A stretch of 64,000 bases of DNA, taken from positions 25,834,240 through 25,898,239 of the forward strand of contig ML679954.1 in NCBI GenBank assembly GCA_007922225.1. Direction: 5' to 3'. Source of the DNA: Emydura subglobosa (taxonomy: Eukaryota; Chordata; Testudines; Chelidae). The notes beneath the pieces are model-generated. The model had not been told where the DNA came from. It saw only the letters and a program-made list of their open reading frames with translations, and did not search any database. A program made the position numbers and the translations under genes. Below, piece by piece: positions 37,401 through 48,082 of this stretch. Numbering within the stretch: position 1 is the stretch's first letter; each line of letters opens with the position of its first letter.

Positions 37401-40400
37401 TAGGAAAAGTGGGACACCAGGAAGTCTGAAAAAATATAGAGGTTTTTTTTTTTTTTTTTTTTTTAGTTGAGTTAATTATAACTTATTTTATTGAACAGGA
37501 GAGGATTATATTACACTTCCAAAATTATAGCCTTATCGTTATGCCAAACCCTTTTTCATTTAAACGGATCGGTGAAATCAAAGCTCACAATTTAATAACT
37601 ACTATGACAGTGAATTCTAATCCTGATTAGTAATTATTGGGTTTGGGGTGAGGGGAAAAATGGGGATTGTTCTTTATGCATTTTCTGTGTAAACGTACAC
37701 TTCATTAGTTGGGACTATATTAGATGTAGTAGTTATACATGGGGAGGGACGGAGAATGTCCAAGAATTAACAATGATCAGCTTGTTCATTTAACTTTAAT
37801 TTTCTACCTGTCTGTCCAGTTTAATGCCTCAGCCTGTGGAAGTACAAAGTTCTGCGTAAGGAATCCTCCAAAATGTGATCCTGCGTCTGCCTACTGTTTC
37901 TTTCTGTCCTTCAAACAAGAGAACCACTCGGTGCTTATTGAAATGAGTGGTCCTAGCGAAGGATATATAGCATTTGCATTATCTCATGACCAGTGGATGG
38001 TGAGTATCCTTTTTACAGTCCAAGTAGCACAAAAAATACATACGTTATTTATTCTTAGTCAAGAAATTGAGGATGAAGACTGCTGTAGCCCCACCGTTCT
38101 AAACTGCATGTCCATCAGATTTTTATAAATTAAATAGAGGTTAGAAGCTTGAGTAGTAGTCAGATGAGAACCCTACAACAGACACCTAAATTCTGCAGGA
38201 AGAGGGGCTAGTGGCACTTCCTCCCACTAAATAGTTACTCCCCTATGGTGCTTGAGAGCACTGTTGGATGGAGGTGGCTTCTTACAGGTGTGGATAGAAA
38301 AATGTAATCCCTGATTTAACAGTTACATTAAAGAGCCTCTGGCACTCTGCAAGAATAAGGACCTTCTGTCTTGGTCAAATTCCATGCAGTTACTTTATAG
38401 CATAACTAAATTCCTGGGTAGCTGCAGTTAGATGTTTGTTTTCTCTACTGCCTGTCCTAAAAAGAATCTGCCGGATGCTGTTTGTTCACTATGGTTTCTG
38501 TCCAAAATAAGTGTGCAGTTCAGTGGTGGATGGAGTCATTCCTGGAAGCCTTTGGGAGATTCTTATGGCTGCTGAGAATTTCAGTGTGAGAAAGTATTAG
38601 TCCATTAATCTGTATATCTAAATTCTTACTAAACAGAGTAAACATCCTTAAGGCATTTCTGGATCTGTCCATTGTCACAAGAAAAACTAAGTTATTCACT
38701 CTATAGGAAGAAATAACATTCTTTTTTTTGTTCACCTAATCAGTTAACTCCAGTTTTAATCATTATAATTTGATGTACATTGAGCTACTTACCTCTGGCT
38801 TTTTTTAAAGCTATTTAAACAGCTCTGGCAAAGTGTGTGGGAGGTACTTTGTAGAAAAAGTAATGCAGGAGTAACTTTATAAATAAAGTTATTAATTTGA
38901 CTTAAAATCCCATCCCTTTTTGGCACTGATGTGTTCAGAAGGTTGAGATGAAAACACTTTTAGCATCCCCAAAACACCATCCATGATCAATCCATTTTAT
39001 AGAATATCCTGATGCCCGTTGCGTAAATACTTTATAAAGTAAATGTACAACCGACCCCTAGTGGTAAACCTTTATCATTTCAAGCACTATATTTTACATT
39101 GTCAGCTGCTTTGTGTTGGAGCAAAATTTTTAAACTAAGGTTCTTCCTCAACTTGATGACAATTGGAAGATTGATATTGGCATATAACATGCAATTAAAT
39201 AACTTTTAATACCATATCTATTTCTAGCCAATGTTTGAAATAACAAAATCAAATAAAAAATTATAAATAAAATAATTTATATATAATTTTTTTGGGATGA
39301 CTCTCAATTTTTACAACACTACAGGCCAGACTCTGTTTAATTGCACCATTTTAAACCTGTTGTAATGGAAATGGAATTACTCCAGGAGAGCTTGGAATAA
39401 ACTATTAATCTACTTATGGCTTTGTCTATGCTTACTACCTAAATTGGAAAAAAATGGTTTTATTTTCAGGGTGACGATGATGCATATCTGTGTATTAATG
39501 AAGATCACCATATTAATATAAATACTGCCTATCTGAGTGGCCGAACTCCTCCTGTGTTGGACTCAGAGGTATGTTGTGACAATTATAAAGTCACTTTTCA
39601 CACAGTTGGGGCCTAATTCGTCAATATTTCACGGATGTATTTTTTTTTTTTTTAAATGCAGTAGCTCTGAATGGAGCTAATAAGGCAGTAGTTCTATAAC
39701 CATCTATCTTTTATGATAAATATCCCTGGATTTTTCTCTTCCTAGACTCACTGACCACATAGAAGGTGCTTTATGTCTGATTCATAAGAAATGCCATCAC
39801 CTAGATCTGTTGCTGGCTGCTTTGTTACTTCTCTTTGAACAGCCTGTGGGGTAATTTCCCTGTGGTCTGAGGAACTTGCCCGTTATGCTCTCTCTGCTAG
39901 GGAAACATTCTAAAAATCTCCTGCCATTGCTAATGCTGATGAAGCTCCACTAGTGTAAGTGATTTTTGAGAGTCCTGCGATGACTTGACAAAAGTACTAA
40001 GAGTAGAAATGATAGCAGGGAAGTGACTTGTGGAAGGTCATACACTGAGATGGTGGGAGAATGGGTAATAGAATGCAGATTTCCTGATTCTGTTATCCAG
40101 GGAAGCATTCTGTCTTTACCCTCATGCTCTGTTTGATCTTGAGCAAATCATTTAACCTCTCAGTGCTCCTGTGCATCTATTGCCTTTTAAAATAGGCTTC
40201 TATAAATACACCTGCATAAGACACAGCCTTGTTAGTCACCATTTTGGGGACAGTGCCCTAAAATGTCATGTGAAAGCCTTTCTCTGCAGTTGTTGCCTAG
40301 ATACCTACCACACCACTAGAACTCTGATTCTTGCTGGCATTGCTGACTGTGCTGGTGCAGCTATCTCTTCTTATGTTATGGGCTGTTAAGAGACAATGAA

Positions 40401-43400
40401 CATGCTTGCCAAGTAGATACAGGTCCAAGACCAGTGATTTTTGGGAGGGAGTGGAGAACATTTGTGTGGGGTCTTCCAGACTTGAAAACAATGAGTATTA
40501 AATGTCCATTGTGTGTTTCACAGAATGCCCTTGAAGCTATCTCCTGGAGGGTGGCTGATAGCGTGGTTCAGTGCTCTTTCAGAAGAAACCTTCATCTTCC
40601 TGCATACAAAGGGAGGTTTGATCTAGATGCGACTTATTACATATTTTTGGCAGATGGGGAGGCGAGTGAGGGTAAGTCTGATTCAAGATATGCTTAAATA
40701 TTCACATTTTTCAAACCATGCCACACAAGGACTACCCCATATAAACTGTATTAAAAATGAACATGAAAAGTAATTGACTTCTGTTTCACATTTCATAGTA
40801 GTAGTATTGTAACATGTAACCAGTGAAAATAATCTTAATGTAATGAGCACTGGCTCATCTCTGGAAATGTAAAAAAATCTAGCTTGTTCTAATAATAATA
40901 ATACAAATGTGTTCCATAACACTCTGGTTCGTGGAGTAGTATGTTTAAAAGAGAATCTTCTCCAATTTTTAATGGGGATTAAACTAATGTGGGGTATGGA
41001 AACTAAATAGTGTAGTATATAAGATACTCTTCAAAACCCTATAGATCTAATAGAGACCAATATCTTTTCTCTAGGTGGATATGCGTGTTTATATCTTTTG
41101 AAAAAAATCTTATTTTTTGGGGGGTGTTGAATCCAAAACTGCAGAGGAGACATGTAGGGGGATTCTTGTGTTGGTACAATATGTGGTGCTCATGTCAGAG
41201 CTTGAATTGTAAACAAAGGATGGGGGTGGGAAAGGAATGCAAATAGTGACTTTCATTAACTATCTGTAAACTACTCTGCATCTTTGCGTAGGTGGTCTAA
41301 TTCACAAACATCATCATCAGCCTCTGATCACCAGTGGAATGTGCAATGTCACAGGCTCTCCAAAGGATGTAGGAGGATCTCGCTCTCCACATCTTATTAA
41401 AGTCCATGGCAAGTTACAGTTCTAATTTCAAATACTAGCTTTGCTCTGTGCTGAAGAGGCTTGTGTTGATTTCGGACAGGAGGACGGAAATTTTGTAAAG
41501 TAGCTATTACCCCAGTGGATTGACACACCAAAGGAATCTGCTTCTCTTGATCTATGAGATGGTTAATTAGAGCTGGTTTGAAAGATTAGGGAAAATACTA
41601 TGAAATCTTTCTTTCTTTCTTTAAATTTTAAAAAAACCAAACCCTGACAAACACTAATGTGGCTTTGCAGGATTCTACTCACGCATGGAGAAGAACTTTT
41701 TATTCATCTGTCAAGCATATCACTAGCTCTCTTGTTTTTAAAGGAATTCGTTTCCTTATTTTTATAACTTGGCAGTCTAAATTTAGAATTGCATCTCTAC
41801 CCTGGTGAAGTTTCTTTTTTCCAATACTGTGTAAAATAATTGCAAGTACCATAAGACGCTTATCAGATGGTGGTTTAGAGCCTGATCCAAAGCCCATTGA
41901 AGTTATTGGGAGTCTTTCCATTCACATTAGTGGGTTTTGAACTGGGTCCATAAAGAGCTGAATGAAAATTCCACTTTTGGTCAAAGAAAGACGACCTGCT
42001 TTGAATTAACTTTAAACTTTTGCTACTAAAATCTAGCTAAAAAATTGACTGTTTAGATGTTCATCAGATTGCTTTTTCTGCTGAGCACAGGCTGTCTGTT
42101 CATTACTGCATTTATTTTTTTGACTTGCGCTATTGCACATTGAAACTGCTCATGGAGGCAGCAGTAAACTGCTCTATGGTTTGAAGTGAGATCTATATCT
42201 TTGTGCATGTGTTGTCCCTATCCTGGCACTGAATTCTCTGCTGTGCCGTCTATACGGATTAGTCTTATTATTGACTGGTCTCAGCCAGAAAATAGATATG
42301 TAACATTCTTGTACTCTTGTGAGGTGCACATGCACCTCTTTGTGGAAGGCATTTTTGTATTTGGTGCACCGTGTACCAGCAGGATTTGACCCTCTACTCT
42401 TGCGTTCTTCTAATGCTAAATTTTGAAGCTTATCCCCTGTAATATTTGGTCAGTTGTGTTCATATCCAATGATGTAACCAAATTTTCATATGTGGATGTT
42501 TTCTCCTTCAGCTTCATTAATGTTTGTTGCATGGATGACTACCGTTAGTATTGGCGTTCTTGTTGCCAGATTCTTCAAACCAGTTTGGCCTCATTCATTG
42601 TTTGGAAAGGAGATTTGGTTCCAGGTGGGGAAAAAAAAATATGGATAAAAGTTTTTTTGCTATATGTGTTTGTCTTATTACAAATAGAATAAAAAAGACT
42701 GTCAAGTTTCTTAAATTACATCATCACTTATTTCTTGACTTGGGGGTGCCACAATAGGTCAGAACCTTCATTTGGATTTGTGAAGTACAATGAGCTCCAT
42801 TAGTTATTGTCTCATATTTACAATGGACTTTTGTCCTTACTAGTAATCTCTGCTTACCTGCCAATGTAATGCAAATTCTAACTGTTTACTCTGTTAACAC
42901 TCCAAAATACCCTGCCACTCTTAGTGATTTTTTTTTAAACCTATTTACATGTCCATAGGTGCATCGTATGCTGATGTTGACCACAGTGCTGCTTACAAGC
43001 ATCGCTTTTGTTCTTCCTTTTATATACAGAGGAGGCTGGAGTGAAGTGAGTACAACTTTTTGGGCTGCCTCAGGGATTTGAAGTCCTGTACTGTTTCCCA
43101 GAAAAATGTCATTTGAAATATGAGCAGTAGATCTGTTGTTTTAATGTCAGTGTCCTAGGTAGTTATTTTAATTCCAAAGAAATTTTGCTATGAAAGCTGT
43201 TACCTCATTGGTGTGTTTGAGTGATTTCCTGATGGCAAAAATGTGTGAATCAGGCATTTACCTTGTTTACCTACTTACTGCTTCTTCCAGTTGAAAAATC
43301 ACATTTAGACACCTCTTCTGTTTTTCCCTTTGTGTGATAGGCTGTATTTAGAATTATTCTACCTGCTCTGAGCCCATTTTTTTCCCTAGTTTCACCACAG

Positions 43401-46400
43401 AAACTAGAGATGAAAAAGATCTATTAGGTCCTGGGTCAATCTGCTGCTTCCTCTTTTCTCCCTCTGCCATCCAGCTAATACCGGACTCCTCTGTGTGGTG
43501 ATATTTTCTAGTGCTTTTATCCAGCCTAGTTTTAATTCTATCTGGTAGTATTTGTCAACAAGTTCATTCCAACACTCAGTCTGAATCTTCCTTTTCCTAA
43601 CCATGTCCTTTACTTAGTTTTGTCCCCTTGTTCCACTACTTTTGTTTTCTCCCAAGCTGCCTTGTACACTGAATTAATTAATTTAAAATTGAAATGGTAT
43701 TTATAAAAACATACTGGAGGGGGCTTTTTATTCATGGCCAAGACTTAGACCAGAAGGGAACACTAGTAGCTGAGGATAAAGGCTTAGAATACACCTGAAA
43801 GAAATGGTATTAAAGTAAGGCTTCACAACTGGGTGTGGTTGTTCCTGACCTGTTCCTTAATCTGAATGATATTTGCATTTTTTAGCATGAATGTCACAAT
43901 ATAAATAAAAAGAAATCTCTTGTTCAGCGAGCAGGCTTTCATCCATACCTTGGCTGTACAGTGATGGCTTTGGCAATCATTCAACCATTGATGGCAGGTT
44001 TCAGACCACCTTCTCATGCACCAAGGTATTTCAATATTTACACTCATTAAAGTGTCATAATGTACTTCTCCAAGAGACTACACTGATTTAACATTTTTTT
44101 TAATTTACATGTTTCATATAGGTACAAACTTTACTTTTCAAGATATCATGGCATAAATAAGGATCTTTTTCCATCCTTTGAAAGATTTAATGTTGGTAAC
44201 TAAATTACTTGATATAACACTGATTATTTATTTCTTCATCTTGTAGAAGGCAAGTATTTAACTGGGTTCACTGGAGTACTGGCACAACAGCTAGAATACT
44301 AGCTGGTGAGTAATTGCAATCCTTTCTAGTCATATCTAATGTACCTTATTGTTTATAGCTTGGATGTAACTTTCTTGAGATACACAAACAGATCTTAATG
44401 GAGATGACTCCTTCAATCTCATTAATAACCAAAGTGGCCTTAGAATAAGAGTTTTGTCTGTGTGGATTATACAAACCAGATTCCACCCTGTGCAATAGCA
44501 AGGGTAAGCAACAACCAGACAAATCTGTACAAGCTTACTTACAGGTTCAAAGCTTCCTTTCCCTAAGTCTCTCCACCTGTCAATATGGACTACTGGTCCC
44601 TTTCTTGTCTCCAGGGACTCTAGTGACCCACCTTCTTCAGGTCCTAAGTGGGGAAAAAGGTACCTCTTACTCCTCATCCTGTAGTTTTCTGGGGAACAAT
44701 TGGGTTGGTTTGTGCTGTTGTGTGTGGGTGGTTTTTTTTGTTTTTTGTTTTGGAATTCTCTAGCGATTTATGTAGAGTTCCCAAACCAGTTGGGGTCCCC
44801 CATTTATCGGAAGGTATTTGTGTCTGTGTATCACATCAGTGACCTTTTTAAACCTCTTTTTAGATTAAATAACTTTGAGATGTATGTTTGGAATCTATAT
44901 GGTAACCTCAGAGTCTGGAGCTACTTTATTTCATAGGAACAGTGTATGTAAGGAGCAGGAGCATGGTTATCCTGAACAGTTGGAGATACTTGGATGTGCT
45001 TTTCACTCTTAAACCTCCAAAAGTATATTTAATTCTTGATAACCATTCACCTACGAAGCCATAAGCTTGTCTTGCATTGCTTTGTCTTGGTCGTATTCTC
45101 AATGTTTCTTTTCATATCTTTAACCTCTGACTTTGTTTTAATCACAGTGGTGACTATGTTCCTGGGAATGGACCTGCCAGCTCTCAACCTTCCCGATCCA
45201 TGGGACACTTACACAATGATTGGATTTGTAGCTTGGCATGTTGGTACTGATGTTCTCCTGGAGATACATAGCTACTGTCTCATTCGCAAAGGTACAAACC
45301 AAACAATACTGCTAGTGTCACTGCCTTGCTTGCAAAGTAGGACTTCCCAAATGAAATGCAAAAACGTAACTGAGTAAATTAAATCAACTAAGGGCCTTAA
45401 AAGATCTCCTAATATTGTGCTTGAAAATACCTGCTCATGTAGGTGATTTTTGGATATGTGAAATAGATGCATGGATGACTACTCTTGAAAACTGGTCCCA
45501 GTAAGTGAATTGTTTTGACACCTTTGGTTAGAATTTCCTGGCTGTAAATGCTGGTGCATTTTTTTTTTTTAATTGGCCCCTGTGTCACGAAATCCCAATA
45601 CCTAGTGCCAAAGGGCCATGTGCTAAATAAGACGATTCTCTAAAATGTGTACTCCAAGAATCTTCTGTCTGTGTCGTTAGCTTAACACTAGCAATTTGTG
45701 ATGTGATGGGGAAAATTAAGCTTAGGGTGGGCGTGAACTCAGTCCTTGGAATCAAGGTAAGCGATGGTACCTGTTGTCCTGAGATCCTCACTGGTAAACC
45801 ACTGCTGTAAGTACCTTTGGGAATCTATGTACAAACAGACTCGTTAGCTGTTAAATTCCAGGTGTGAAATCCTAGCCCTGTTGAAGTCAGTGGGAGTTTT
45901 GAAGTTAATGTCAATAACTTAGGGTGAAATCCTGGCATTCTTTTCACTTTGGTCAGTATCTCCAGGAGTCAAGATTATACACACAAGTAAATAGACCAGC
46001 ATAGTTGTCAGAGGATGGGGAAGCGGTTGTTACACTAGATGAGAAGTGTGATAGTTACTAATAACAGAGTGCAGAGAAGAGGACCAATTTAGCTTTTGTG
46101 TGGAGAAGTGACCAGAGTTAGACATCATCTATACTGGAGGGAGGGGGAAGAAGAGAAATTGTGTGGTGACTCTCTTGTTACTCAAGCCAGTAACGTAGTA
46201 TAGTAGTACTAAATGTCACAAAATAATGGACAGCAGGGGGAGCAGAGAGGATTTCTGGAGGGGAAGAGGAGTTAAATTCTAGCTCACTCTGAAATCCAGG
46301 AGACAATATAGAGATCCTAACTTAAGTGTCCCCTTTCTCAGTTTCTTTTTTCTTTTTAAGGCATGCGTGTCCTCTATGCTTCTGGCAAGCTCTTCCAAAT

Positions 46401-46890
46401 TTTCATTAACCTTCTATCCTTCCTTCTACTTACTGTGAACACTGAAGCGTAGGCCATGAAAGGATGCATGGAATGAGGCTTTTCAGTGGTGTTTCAAACT
46501 GGCTGGAGAGATACCTGCTGATCAGCTTTAATACAGGACATGCCTTCCATTGAATTATTCAATCATTGCCCACAAAGATATGTGATCCACTGTCTTTTTT
46601 TTTTTTTATCAAGTTACAGGGCTAACCACGTATTTTTGTTTTGGTTTTACAGTTGAAGTGATTGATGATGATAGGATACACATCCTGCAGTCGCTTACGT
46701 CGGCAGAGGCAAAGGCAAGTTGCTACCTTGTAAAGAAAAGCGCATGCTGTGAAATGCTTTCCAACATTAATTGTGAAACGTGTATTTTCTCTTACAGGGT
46801 CATACATTTAAACAGACTGTGTTAACCATTTACATCTGTGGAAATACAGCATTCCTTATTAACTTCCTGGCAGCAATCAACCATCTATGA
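34273..46890 (+). CDS. FRRS1: Ferric-chelate reductase 1 (Reeler-DOMON-cytochrome b561), complete coding span
   Basis: This membrane protein is reported to reduce ferric to ferrous iron, passing electrons through a heme b561 core. Fifteen coding exons join without a frame break: 34273-34468, 34797-34933, 35551-35645, 36309-36459, 37820-37999, 39470-39568, 40524-40671, 41292-41408, 42512-42624, 42959-43045, 43928-44025, 44247-44305, 45148-45291, 46653-46714, 46798-46890. The product is 592 residues, the length I recall for human FRRS1. Residues 1-22 form a signal peptide, about 23-160 the Reeler domain, about 200-335 DOMON (LSHDQWMGDDDAYLCI), and about 370-590 six membrane helices. Candidate heme ligands are His374, His414, His446 and His524; His482 is also near a membrane face. 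An acceptor just before the ATG implies upstream noncoding exons. Two introns (8 and 14) have GC donors. Its neighbours are AGL, diverging, and PALMD, converging. Confidence 0.97.
34797..34933 (+). CDS. FRRS1: FRRS1 coding exon 2: Reeler domain
   Basis: Acceptor CTTATTTTAG. It encodes the Reeler signature GFFIQARNAEHLAGPAVGSF and SQLLTC. Donor AAAG|GTGCGG, phase 0. Confidence 0.95.
35551..35645 (+). CDS. FRRS1: FRRS1 coding exon 3: Reeler domain
   Basis: Acceptor TCTGTTTCAG. It encodes AVSHTSKSKKKHVAAYWIAP and ends in HVQF with donor CT|GTAAGT, phase 2. Too short to show as a free-standing ORF; identified by homology and phase. Confidence 0.93.
36210..36228. repeat. 19-nt poly-C run in FRRS1 intron 3
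   Basis: An uninterrupted C run lies 80 nt before the acceptor of exon 4. It is likely length-variable and may extend the pyrimidine context of the acceptor. Confidence 0.95.
36309..36459 (+). CDS. FRRS1: FRRS1 coding exon 4: end of Reeler and Thr/Pro-rich linker
   Basis: Acceptor CCTCCCCAG. It encodes ATVVEKYKIFWVKIPGPIIS followed by a Pro/Thr/Ser-rich linker. Donor CCG|GTGGGT, phase 0. A 19-C run lies 80 nt upstream of the acceptor. Confidence 0.95.
36625..36785. repeat. Fold-back repeat in FRRS1 intron 4
   Basis: The arm 36663-36702 (AGACACAAGGTGGGTGAGGT...GGACCAACTTCT) is repeated inverted at 36733-36780 (AGAAGTTGGTCC...TTGTGTGTCT), with a loop of about 30 nt. The 5' flank 'TGTAGCTGTGTTTGTCCCAGG' recurs one-sided at 59815-59845. 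The form resembles terminal arms of Penelope-like elements. Confidence 0.75.
37443..37464. repeat. Poly-T run in FRRS1 intron 4
   Basis: 22 consecutive T. Low complexity; no retroposon body recognised next to it. Confidence 0.95.
37820..37999 (+). CDS. FRRS1: FRRS1 coding exon 5: start of DOMON domain
   Basis: Acceptor TCTGTCCAG. It encodes a Cys-containing start (NASACGS, KFCVRNPPKCDP) and EMSGPSEGYIAFALSHDQWM, a DOMON hallmark. Donor ATG|GTGAGT, phase 0. Confidence 0.96.
39470..39568 (+). CDS. FRRS1: FRRS1 coding exon 6: DOMON domain
   Basis: Acceptor TATTTTCAG. It encodes GDDDAYLCINEDHHININ and ends in DSE. Donor GAG|GTATGT, phase 0. Confidence 0.95.
40020..40165 (+). repeat. MIR-like SINE in FRRS1 intron 6
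   Basis: 'CTGATTCTGTTATCCAGGGA' and 'GATCTTGAGCAAATCATTTA' followed by 'ACCTCTCAGTGCTCCTGTGC' fit the MIR central core. Boundaries are approximate. Confidence 0.55.
40524..40671 (+). CDS. FRRS1: FRRS1 coding exon 7: DOMON domain
   Basis: Acceptor GTTTCACAG. It encodes EAISWRVADSVVQCSFRRNL and TYYIFLADGEAS. Donor GAGG|GTAAGT, phase 1. Confidence 0.96.
41292..41408 (+). CDS. FRRS1: FRRS1 coding exon 8 with GC splice donor
   Basis: Acceptor TTTGCGTAG. It encodes a His-rich turn (KHHHQPLI), NVTGSPKDVGGS and the first heme-ligand motif IKVH. The donor is CATG|GCAAGT: a GC rather than GT, but otherwise matching consensus at every following position. Joining here to exon 9 restores KVH-A-SLMFVAWM in frame. 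Confidence 0.93.
42512..42624 (+). CDS. FRRS1: FRRS1 coding exon 9: first b561 membrane helix
   Basis: Acceptor TCTCCTTCAG. It encodes SLMFVAWMTTVSIGVLVARF and ends in EIWFQ. Donor CAG|GTGGGG, phase 0. Confidence 0.95.
42959..43045 (+). CDS. FRRS1: FRRS1 coding exon 10: second helix
   Basis: Acceptor TCCATAG. It encodes VHRMLMLTTVLLTSIAFVLP and FIYRGGWSE. His414 (VHRM) is a candidate heme ligand. Donor GAA|GTGAGT, phase 0. Confidence 0.95.
43380..43640 (-). mobile_element. Old CR1/L3-type LINE fragment, antisense
   Basis: Within FRRS1 intron 10, 'CAACAAGTTCATTCCAACAC', 'CAGTCTGAATCTTCCTTTTC' and the following T/C-rich block correspond to the reverse complement of the conserved 3' part of CR1-type LINEs. 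Strongly diverged. Confidence 0.45.
43928..44025 (+). CDS. FRRS1: FRRS1 coding exon 11: third helix
   Basis: Acceptor CTTGTTCAG. It encodes RAGFHPYLGCTVMALAIIQP (heme-ligand motif HPYLG) and GFRPPSHAP. Donor AAG|GTATTT, phase 2. Confidence 0.95.
44247..44305 (+). CDS. FRRS1: FRRS1 coding exon 12
   Basis: A 59-nt exon after acceptor TCTTGTAG. It encodes RRQVFNWVHWSTGTTARILA. Donor GCTG|GTGAGT, phase 1. Confidence 0.95.
45148..45291 (+). CDS. FRRS1: FRRS1 coding exon 13: fourth and fifth helices
   Basis: Acceptor TTAATCACAG. It encodes MFLGMDLPALNLPDPW and GFVAWHVGTDVLLEIHSY; His524 (AWHVG) is the last expected heme ligand. Donor AAAG|GTACAA, phase 1. Confidence 0.96.
46653..46714 (+). CDS. 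FRRS1: FRRS1 coding exon 14 with GC splice donor
   Basis: Acceptor TGGTTTTACAG. It encodes EVIDDDRIHILQSLTSAEAK. The donor is AAAG|GCAAGT, a second GC donor. The nearest GT (46719-46720) would shift the frame, whereas the GC site joins exon 15 in frame as EAK-GHTFK. The following intron is only 83 nt. Confidence 0.92.
46798..46890 (+). CDS. FRRS1: FRRS1 coding exon 15: last helix and stop
   Basis: Acceptor TCTCTTACAG. It encodes GHTFKQTVLTIYICGNTAFL and ends INHL followed by TGA, the same end as in mammals. Confidence 0.96.
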   Translation, partial: GHTFKQTVLTIYICGNTAFLINFLAAINHL

Positions 46891-47870
46891 AAACTATGGA
46901 TTTTGGGCAAGGATGTAGATGCGAAGCATTTGCAGTGAAATCAAGAGTGAAGCACCATTCAAGGAATTCATACAGATACAACTGTTGCCTCAATGCCTTT
47001 CTGAAGTTATACTTGAAGAAGAGTGAGAGAGAGAGAGAAAAGGCTTCATCTGTCTGCACTCTGATGATCCTCAACAGAGAGAATGAATGTTCAGATTCTA
47101 GGGACTGATCCTGCAGTCCTGCCCAAACTACCTTTGATATATTTTTTTTTATGGGAGTCTTTTTTCCAGAATAAGGACTGCAGTAATTTTTTAGCTGAGT
47201 AATTTAACTTGTTTTGAAGCTTGTAGGCATGAGTAGAACTACTGGTTGGCAGAGGTGGAACTGTTTTGATCTTTTGTCGTAATTCTCTTAACCTACATAT
47301 ACATTATTTCAATATTGAATAGACAAGTCCCAAATCTGCTTGTCATATAGTTCAGTTTACCATGTTGCTTAGTGAATAATGTACTGTCTAAGGCTCTTGT
47401 TTAAAGTATGTGGTGTTGAAATTGTGCACTCCAAAAATCTGTGCACAGAATAATTGTCACAAACACAGGTTGGTGCATAAGGACTTACCTTGCCATATTT
47501 CTTTGCAGTTAAAGGCAAAAACTACACTTTCTGCTCTAAGAGCAGTTTCATATAACACACCAAACAGGACTCAGAGCTTCAGTCCTGTAACTTTTGTTAT
47601 TGCTTGCCTCAATCTCATGATTTAAAAAAACAAAACCTTAGAACAAAAAGAGAAGGCAACTTTTTTTTTTTTTTTTTTTGCAACTTCATTATGTAATGTG
47701 AACCATGTGTGTTTTATATTTCAACTAGATGCTTCCTCTGCATGTGAGAAACTTTTCAAGAAAATGTGTTGCAGTGTGTCTATGTATTCATAATATCTGC
47801 TGACCACTTGTGGCTTGAAGTACCATATCTTAACCAGCGAGTAGCATTAGAATTCTGCTTGTTAGGCAGA

Positions 47871-47876
47871 AATAAA
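47871..47876 (+). promoter_or_regulatory. FRRS1: Candidate FRRS1 poly(A) signal (proximal)
   Basis: AATAAA about 980 nt after the stop codon. Weak evidence on its own. Confidence 0.35.
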
Positions 47877-48055
47877 AATATCTATCACTTTGTGGTTAAA
47901 TATGGCACTGTTAGTGAAATAGAAATGAAGTATTTCCTTGACCTCTTGGTTAACCTGAGAAGCTACTTTTCCCAAGCTATTTTGAATTAGCATGTCCACC
48001 CAACAGGACACTGAGCTTTTTGCTTCATGGGAAATATTAGTAATACTTTGTGGGT

Positions 48056-48082
48056 GGGGGGGGGGTGTCGTTCCCCCCCCCC
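48056..48082. repeat. G10-loop-C10 hairpin
   Basis: Ten G (48056-48065), the loop TGTCGTT, then ten C (48073-48082) form a perfect inverted repeat inside the presumed FRRS1 3'UTR. Confidence 0.95.

Noticed and set aside
46717..46722. A GT dinucleotide a few bases after the FRRS1 exon 14 GC site as an alternative donor
   Set aside because: Using it adds five bases and breaks the frame before the conserved last helix; the GC site gives the exact family sequence and length.
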